In this document: in pieces, positions 56,791 through 64,000 of the stretch
Numbering within the stretch: the stretch's first letter is position 1
Layout of the letters: the number at the start of each line of letters is the position of its first letter
DNA from: Flabesymbios commensalis
Lineage: Eukaryota; Annelida; Polychaeta; Terebellida; Flabelligeridae
Direction: 5' to 3'
NCBI GenBank assembly: GCA_964017125.1
Contig: OZ024903.1
Location: forward strand, 65,680,663 to 65,744,662
Length of the DNA: 64,000 bases
Program-made: the position numbers and the translations under genes
The notes under the pieces: generated by a model
Seen by the model: only the letters and a program-made list of their open reading frames with translations
What the model was told of the DNA's origin: nothing
Database searches by the model: none

Positions 56791-58274
56791 GAGAATGTAA
56801 AAGTAATAGCAAACATTGATGCCATAAAAAATAATATAAGCGAGAAGTCCTGCTTGTATTCATTGAAAAACGTTGGAAATTGTTCATATAGAGGGATAAA
56901 AAAAACATAGTGCTTTGTTGTATACATTTCGTATTTAATAGAAATAAAATATTATATAAATCTATGTAAAAGCCCCTGATAGTACTGTCAACTGATATCA
57001 TAGATGTTGGTATATTTTTTTAACTTGTTTTTTTTTTGTGTCGATATGTACACATTTTCAAACAGATGGCGGCCACTTTGTATTTTGTCATTTTTTGTCA
57101 TGTTTTATATAATATAATTTTTTTTTTATAAAACATAGCTCAAATTGTGCTTGATGTCCATTATTTCGATGCACAGTCAAGTAAAATAACGAAATTTCAA
57201 ATTTAAAAAAAAACCAGATGGCGGCCATTTTGTATTTGTCTTTAACTAAAATTATATGAAATTTCAAAGCACACATAACATCCAGGCTTACTTGGAGGCA
57301 TATTTGGATTGAAAAACCGTGGCCCAAATGTGGATACATGTAAAAAACGCTTGATGAAATGGTGTTTCCCAACGGGGTCTTGTTGTTGTGGATTTCGCTG
57401 AGTTTTCAAATTAAATTGTGTTTAAGCATAGTACATGAAACGATATAATATTATTTATTATACTGCAATGATTTATATACCATAAGAAGCGGAATTCAAT
57501 TACCGTTGATATGTCTGCAGTTACATATCGGTTTACCGGAGCAGAAATAACATTAAAGTAACCTTATCCCCTGCCCTACCCCCTTTTTTAAAATTGCGCT
57601 ACGTTGTTAAAACCATATTTACAGTAGGCCCCACCTCTATATAAGTCGTCGATCCCTATATTTCCAATGTTAACATTCGATTTCGTGTTCAGTATTTCCA
57701 AGGGTTCCAAAAACTCAGTTTCGTTAAGATGTTGGGGGGGGGGGGGGGAGGGTGCATGGTAGCCATAAGTCTAAATGGTATCGTTTGCCCATATATAATT
57801 TTGTTTCATATGATTATAACTGAACTTTTAGTCATACGGCAGCCATTTTTGATTTTAAAATGGTCTCCATTATTCCATTTTTAAACTATCTAGATGTAAA
57901 ACAGATTTATTGAATAAAATTGGACAAACATACATTAACCGAGTGTTTGCCCAATGTTATATGGTCGAGTCCATTATAACTGAGGAATTTTCAGACCTTT
58001 TTTGAGCCCATGGCGGCCATCTTGAATAATTAAAATTGCTCAAAGATGACACCTCCACACCACCCTAAATTTCTTTATGTAGACCCAAAGATAAATAATC
58101 AGCAGAGAAAAAAACTATATCAGATAATTTTGGGTCAGGCCAATATTAGGCATTCCGCTGCCGGACTATTCCTGGTAAACACGAAGTGTCAATGTTGTTT
58201 TAAAATTCAGCCAGCAGCGTACACAGTGGGCCAACATTATTTGCGATTATCGGTGTGCATGTGTCGTGTGTTCT

Positions 58275-58400
58275 GGGCTGCACCCAGCAAACACAAGGCG
58301 TTGGCCCAATGTGGGTGTGATGGGGGGTAGCCTCGTAGACGATGGGCCAACATCATCCCAACAGTACACCGGGCCAACGCCTCGAGTAGAGCCTTCCAGG
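58275..58400. repeat. CCCAGCAAACAC-family palindrome
   Basis: CCCAGCAAACACAAGGCGTT and GGCCCAATG on the left pair with GGGCCAACGCCTCG on the right, around AGCCTCGTAGACGATGG. The inner pairing is broken. Confidence 0.65.
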
Positions 58401-58453
58401 CATGTCTGTTTCTCATATATATCTGAAATAACTGGTATGTTTGAACATGAACA

Positions 58454-58699
58454 TTAACCCTTTAACCGCCGGTGCCGCATATATTCGGGTTTACATTTTT
58501 ATTAGAGCATCAAGTACCACCTTTTAAATAATGTTAAAGATAAAATGTGACATCAACCAGCAAGATTTGAAAAGAGTTGACCTCCATTTTGTCAAATCTG
58601 AATAATTTTCACTCACTTGAAGTTGTGGATCGCGTCAGCGAGACACAACTTCAGGTGGGTGAAAATCCAAATTGAATAATTTGGCGGTTAAAGGGTTAA
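58454..58699. mobile_element. 246-bp TTAA-bounded MITE (opposite orientation to 9819)
   Basis: It begins TTAACCCTTTAACCGCCGGT and ends TTTGGCGGTTAAAGGGTTAA, 17 perfectly matched terminal bases including TTAA. The hairpin at about 58609-58667 has arms TTTTCACTCACTTGAAGTTG and CAACTTCAGGTGGGTGAAAA around TGGATCGCGTCAGCGAGACA. Confidence 0.85.
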
Positions 58700-59269
58700 C
58701 ACCAATTTCATACAATTTGGTAGATAGGTTGACGATGGATTCTGATGTCGATACTCATGTGCTGACAGCTCAACATTGGGCCAACGCCTCGTGTTTGCTG
58801 GGATATTCAGCCCAGAAGACACGAACAAAACATGAAAAAAACTGAATAACAAAGAATAACATTATTATATACATGTAATAACTTTGCATGTGTTCTACTA
58901 CTTTTATTAACTACATTATTCCTGGTTTTGGTGCGGGAAATATAGACCCTATATTAGATATAGTATCAGAAATGCAAAACATGTTATGCATTTCTGATGA
59001 AAGTCCTGTGTATATTACAATATTATCTTATACACTTTAACTTAAATTCAAGTATTTTATATCGTGTATATAAATTGTATCCTGGATGTTAAACGTAGTA
59101 GCATGGAATAGATTCTCTGCTAATTGTACTTAATTCAATGGTACTACAAAGGATGTTCTACTATAATCTCATTGTATGTTTACTACCAATAAAATATCTG
59201 TCTAGAATCTTTGGTACGTATTGCCATGGAGATAGTATCTCCTGGTACTACGCACAATATAATGTGCAA

Positions 59270-59481
59270 TTAACCCTTTCATCGCTAATGACATCTATAA
59301 TCACTTTAATTCATTTTATCAGCACATGAAATTACAGTGTAATATAGATTTTGTAAACAAGAATTGAAAGTTTATTGGCACCAATTTTTTTTATCCACTT
59401 GAAGTTGTGAATCGCGGTAGCGAGACACAACTTCAAGTGGGTGAAAAAAATAATCAGATAACTTGGCCGGTAAAGGGTTAG
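59270..59481. mobile_element. 212-bp TTAA-bounded MITE (36887 family)
   Basis: It begins TTAACCCTTTCATCGCTAAT and ends CCGGTAAAGGGTTAG, with the last base changed. The hairpin at about 59388-59450 has arms TTTTTTATCCACTTGAAGTT and AACTTCAAGTGGGTGAAAAA. Confidence 0.75.
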
Positions 59482-59797
59482 GACTACATACATGATATTG
59501 CACGCTACATGCTGCGAACAGACGCTATATCACGTAGTTTACATCTTGACCGATACCTCACCCCGTCGTGCACGCTTTCTGCGCTTCCTGACGCTAAAGG
59601 GCGGGGCCACAGCTCTGTTGTTCAGCACTACAGTGTGTTTCGCCAGTTTGTTCTTCCCTCACTGTATTAGGATTGAGATAAACGTGATGTTTTCTCTCCG
59701 CTCACTCGTAACATGATGATAGTAGTATATATCTCCATGCTCGTAAATACTAGTAGAAAGGTTATCATATAGCCTCCTTGCTAGTAGTAAGTAGGCC

Positions 59798-59975
59798 TCT
59801 TGTGGGAAGGCTCCGTGGCCAAGAGGTAGCATGCTCGATCTCAGATCATCAGGGTTTGAATTTCGAAACGGTGTCCAGAGGGCAGTGTCATCTGATTGAT
59901 TTTACGATCTTCAGGTTCTCCTGGTCTGGTTTAGTTTGCATGTGCTCAAAAAGCCCGTCAAATCACTAGACAATA
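59798..59975 (+). mobile_element. dimeric tRNA-derived SINE, copy 4 (head 2 and tail only)
   Basis: GGCTCCGTGGCCAAGAGGTA is a good A box and CAGGGTTTGAATTTCG a B box. The tail CAGTGTCATCTGATTGATTT and GTTCTCCTGGTCTGGTTTAG matches copies 1 and 2. Head 1 is absent. Confidence 0.75.
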
Positions 59976-60317
59976 AATACATTAGGCCACTAAAGCAATA
60001 TGAAAACTCATATGTCTAATCAAGGTGTGGTAATTTGACATTCCGTGAAATGAAAACTTGGGCACCACTGAGAATATTATTCAGTCACAAAATATCGACT
60101 ATAAGGGTTGATCTTTCGCGGGTGGTCTAGCTTGACTATGAAAAAATCTACCTGACCGAATAGCCTACATTTCAGTCGAGTGAACTGTTCACTTAATACG
60201 TCGTTGAAGCGGGAATAATGATGAAATAGCTTTAAGTCCGTGTCTGGCGAATGTCACTACAATATATTTTATAATGGTGCGCATAATAATAGGCTTACTG
60301 TCTTATTCATGATTATA

Positions 60318-61669
60318 TGGGTAAAACCAAAAATTGGGGTAATTTTACATAAAATTAGTGTCCCCAGGACTTAAAAGGTCCACATTTTGATTTATATATA
60401 ATAATATTAAAAATAAATGGTGCAACTTCACGTTTAGGCATTACTACTTAATAATGTTTAGATTATTTGTAAAAAAAAATATATATATATGGTTTTATAA
60501 GAGCTCTATGTCATTGAAACGTGGAAAATGGCATGTCCCCAGAGAAAATTCCACTATTTAAAACTTCACTGTAGGATACAAAATCACAATATAATTCTAA
60601 CAATTACATTTCATGGCTAGACATTGTTCACTTTAACTAATCAATGATTAAAATTCGACTTAAAATTGATATCGATATAAATAATTTTGATGAATATACA
60701 TGTCCCCACATTTGCACTCTACTCCGTTACCATTATTGTAGCATGCCCCATCAAGTGAATAATCATGAACTAAAATTATATCAAGTGTAGTTTGACACAC
60801 TAAAGGGCCTTATACAAGTTTTTCACCTTGAAAGAATTAATATTGTTGAGTGACAAGTTATTCGAAACAGGTATTACCAAAAAATTAGAAAATATACTTT
60901 TGTTTTTACTACTCCGTTCCTAGCCTTGTGGGTATAAAAACGAGTTGGGTTTTATGATTGTATGCCTACAACAGTTGCTATGGGGACTATTTCCACCCGT
61001 ATGATATATTTTTGAATTATTGCCCAGATCTTTTCATTAATCCCTAGAATACTTTTAATTTTACTACTCCGTTCCACTCTACTCCGTTACCAAGAAAAGG
61101 GAACGGAGTGGTGAATTGTCAAATTTTATGGCTTTTACAGTCATAATGATTGATGATATAGTCTTTTAAAACATGGCTCGTTGTCCCCATATTAATAGAG
61201 CACCCATTTGTGATCGATGTTATGATAAGAAAATATACAGTTTATATTTATGTCGAGCCAAACATTTGGTAACGGAGTTGAGTATTTTTTGGCTTGGTAG
61301 CGGAGTTGAAATAAAGATTTTTGTTCATCCCATCAATTTTTTTTTAAATTTTTAGCAGTTTTGATGTACGATTGTTTAGTATTATGCTTCAATAAGGATA
61401 TCACGTTTAAAAGTGTGATGTCAAGCTAAACAAAGTAACAGAATTTTTTAAATGGTTTGGATTTGGTAACGGAGTAGTAAGTGGAATGCTGCAACTTTTT
61501 TAAAATGATTTTTTGAAGCAAAAAAAAAATTTCTAGCGCAGCCAGTGGCTTTTTCATGCTCTTTTGGGATCAGTGCACCAACCCTATCAAGTAGTTTTCC
61601 TCCTCTTTGATGGTCACCTCACTGCCATTTTTGATGCTACAAAGTTACCCCAATTTTTGGTTTCACCCA
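60318..61669. mobile_element. 1.35-kb non-autonomous DNA transposon with ACTCCGTTACC subterminal sites
   Basis: Terminal inverted repeats TGGGTAAAACCAAAAATTGG and CCAATTTTTGGTTTCACCCA (about 26 bp) are flanked by TATA on both sides, suggesting a TA or TATA target duplication. Inside, the word ACTCCGTTAC or ACTCCGTTCC occurs in direct orientation at about 60720, 60911, 61067 and 61081, and inverted (GGAACGGAGTGG, GGTAACGGAGT) at about 61100, 61268, 61295 and 61466. The flip is near 61090. No transposase frame was found. Confidence 0.75.
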
Positions 61670-62214
61670 TATAAGTTTGTAACAAATTTTAACGGTCTAA
61701 AATATTGACTCACGGTAAAGCTGCCCTGTTACAATAAGATACACTACATTCCAAACCATCATGACGCCTGGCGACTGTTTATCTGCAGCGCCTTAAGAGA
61801 GCCACCTGGTGAATATTATTATCTGGATATCACATCTGGGGAGACGGAGTTAAAATACAGTATCTGTTTACTTTACCATGCCTGCTAACACGATATGTCT
61901 TTGTTACAAGATCAAAATAATATTCTTGATAATTTACTATTTTTATTTTTCGGCTTAATGTTGTTCGACATACAAGAGCGAGATAAAAACGTTTCTTGTT
62001 TAGATAGACGAGTATTTTATTTTGGATCAGCTTTAATAAGAAAAGATAGTTAAGTTTTTGTTCGACACATAAATCTGGCCATTTTCTAATGATTCGGGTC
62101 ATAGCCTAAATTATTTCCTGTATATATTTTTTTCAAATTGTCTTTCAATAATATGGATGTAGTGTTTAGAAATATCTAGTAATTGTATATCTAAGAGATT
62201 ACGTAGATACAATT

Positions 62215-62291
62215 CGTCACCTCGGAGCTAAAGGATCCTATCTGCCACTCTAACGAGTGTCAGATAGGATCCTTTAGCTCCGAGGCGACGA
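62215..62291. repeat. 77-bp GCCTCGGAGCTAAAGGATCC hairpin, copy 2
   Basis: It is the same as 28747-28823 except for two bases (CACCTCGG, and TTTAGCTCC in place of TTTAGCCCC). Confidence 0.85.
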
Positions 62292-63897
62292 ATAGTTGTT
62301 CTGCTAATTATACATTTATGTAGATAATGTATTATCTGCCCTTGTCATACGGTTTTTGCTCTTTCTAAGCATGTTGTCCGATCCCTGCCGATTAAAAAAA
62401 CAGTTTGCGTTCTAAAATATTACATGTTTCGAATCTGGACGCATATACTAGTTTTGATCCAAATAAAGTATGCTTTAACACCAATTTCTGCCTTTTATTA
62501 AAATATTTTTTTCCCAAATCAACTCATAATGATATATGTTAACTCTGAAAACATGAAGTATAGCCTACACGTCGTGTAAAAAAGTAAATGCTGGTTAACT
62601 TTGACTTATAATTAAAAACATACAAATACGATTTAAAATGTAAAATTCAGAGGTATCCAAACACTCTACAGGTAGGCCTACCATGGGTAGCCTAAAAGAC
62701 TAAATATTTACATCGAATTGAAAAGAATAGAAGCCCAAGCCATGTGAAAGCACTATTTTGTCTCTAATAATCGCAAATGATCTCTTCAAAATTACACTAA
62801 AAACGTACCCTCACCTGTTAACGTAGAAATGTATGCTGTGCTCATACCAAGTGGAACACGTGTAGCACATAGATGTTGTCCCTGAAGACTAAGTGGATCA
62901 ACATAAGTCCACTTAGTGTCTGATTGATCCTCATCTGATTCAATTAACTATGTCAATATCAAAGATAATTTTATTTGCTCTATAATTCAGCATATGCCAA
63001 ATAACATTATTACAGAAATATCATGTTATTGCCCTATTTATTTACCATGGAACATCAAATAATAATAAATCTTACTCGATGATCTTAACACTGTTACTAG
63101 TACAGTGCTATACACTTGGACAACGATCATTGTATTGGAATTTAGTGATGAGAGAACTCAGCAGAGATAACAGTTCTGGTTTTGACATCAAACAGTTGCT
63201 TATTCCCAATAAAGCATTTTTCATCTGTAACACATGTATTTTTGCTGTAACTCTATCCGGAATAAGAAAAATGTCTAGTCTAGTATTCTACCCCAACCAA
63301 TGAAACACTGGCTCAGCCTGTCACATGACGGGGTCAGGTAATCACCGCCGTCATTCAGTGGTTATTTAAATTAGGGGTAGCATACCATAGCTGAGCCGAA
63401 CAATGTCATCAGCCAACAAAAGTATGGCTACATCTGCAACATCTGGGAATAGTTGAATGCCTTTCATTTCAATTGACGAATCAAGAGGTCTCAAGTCACC
63501 TAACCTTCTCTAACTTACAATAATTATTATATAAAATACTTACAAAAAAGGCTTAATACTTTTAACCGTTTATCTACCCAGAAATTTCGAGCCGCGATTC
63601 CCACCTTTCAATAAATGAAAATTACTAAGTATCCAATTTCATTGTAGCCTATACAATTGAAGTTCTGATCGATTAGTAGTGACATTTATACTAGTGGCAA
63701 AACTCTAATATAGAAGCGTGGAAAAATGACGGCCATGTTTGGCGGCCATTACCATTACCAAAAAAACACTCTTTTGCCATAACATTTGTCAGGTTTTTGT
63801 CAGGTGTTACTGATAATGACTCCATCACGGATTCTAATCTACTAAGCAAAAACGCGACATTGAAGTGCATGTAGAGGCTCAATGCTGGAACACAATG
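62292..63897. other. no recognised gene
   Basis: AT-rich sequence. A short inverted repeat CTAAGTGGATCAACATAAGTCCACTTAG lies at about 62889-62917. TGACGGCCATGTTTGGCGGCCATTACC at about 63727-63752 repeats the ATGGCGGCC word seen in the foldback arms. No coding evidence. Confidence 0.45.
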
Positions 63898-64000
63898 TAC
63901 CCGGTAAACACAATATAATTATGTTGGCCCTATGGTGGCTCAATGCTGACCATCGTCTTCGACGTCGTCCCAGCACCGAACCTTCACAGATTCAATGTCG
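63898..64000. repeat. CCCAGCAAACAC-family palindrome, cut by the window edge
   Basis: CCCGGTAAACACAATATAAT opens it and ATCGTCTTCGACGTCGTCCC marks the centre. The right arm continues beyond the window. Confidence 0.6.

Larger units (their letters stand above)
52067..58168. mobile_element. 6.1-kb foldback element with long inverted arms
   Basis: Left arm 52067-52975 and right arm 55245-58168 are inverted copies. The end AGTCCGGCAGC mirrors GCTGCCGGACT, GACCCAAAATTCTCTGATAT mirrors ATCAGATAATTTTGGGTC, and the text through AAGATGGCCGCCATGG, ATCGAATGTTAACATT, GGACTTCTCGCTCATG and CATTCTCTGGTGCCAG is matched on the other side. Both arms continue inward into a 21-bp-based minisatellite. The right arm holds about 645 bp (57010-57655) not present in the left. 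The middle (52976-55245) holds later insertions. No open frame of a transposase was found. A target-site duplication is not clear. Confidence 0.8.

Noticed and set aside
52067-58168. A large virus-like DNA transposon, because the ends read AG..CT with long inverted repeats
   Set aside because: No coding sequence of any kind was recognised, the interior is minisatellite and later insertions, and no 6-bp target duplication is evident.
59492-59716. Short frame with RFLRFLTLKGGATALLFSTTVCF
   Set aside because: No family resemblance, no splice context and no neighbouring exon; treated as chance.
63079-63303. 74-residue frame near the right edge
   Set aside because: It has no recognised motif and no exon partners. 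It could be chance in AT-rich DNA.

Overview
The window is animal nuclear DNA, most likely from a marine invertebrate; I cannot place it more precisely. The evidence is genes split by GT-AG introns, LINE and tRNA-derived SINE remnants, about 63 percent A+T by eye, and dense short palindromic elements. Long open frames in the simple repeats are artefacts of the repeat unit.

I support four protein genes. Genes A (3771-11555, +) and B (16746-24689, +) are tandem nine-exon paralogues encoding Golgi type II sulfotransferases of the CHST15 (GalNAc4S-6ST) type. Both carry the PAPS motifs PKCGTTDL and RNPxxR-LYSHY. Gene C (25194-26695, -) converges on B and encodes a type II DXD glycosyltransferase. 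Gene D (31335-45088, -) encodes an SLC35A-type nucleotide-sugar transporter with an 11.8 kb first intron. All four products would act in the Golgi lumen or membrane on glycan building or sulfation, so the first 45 kb reads as a small glycan-modification neighbourhood.

The rest is repeats. They include three degraded LINE reverse transcriptase fragments (1640-2500 -, 34612-35155 +, 49735-50830 +), a SINE made of two tRNA-like heads in tandem, and several palindromic families. One palindromic family has TTAA ends and looks piggyBac-like. Others have arms that differ between copies yet stay self-complementary within each copy. A 6.1 kb foldback with minisatellite arms lies at 52067-58168, and a 1.35 kb TA-flanked transposon at 60318-61669. 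From 45.1 kb to the end I see no host gene.

The most striking observations are these. (1) In both sulfotransferase genes a 28-bp minisatellite is built from the last 20 nt of an exon (the PAPS-binding RNP codons) plus the first 8 nt of the intron, giving roughly 40 copies of a perfect 5' splice site beside the real one. (2) That exon is 96 percent identical between the paralogues while its neighbours are strongly diverged, which points to local gene conversion. (3) Hairpin families show arm-to-arm covariation. (4) A 12-bp dyad TNANCATGNTNA is strongly concentrated across gene D.
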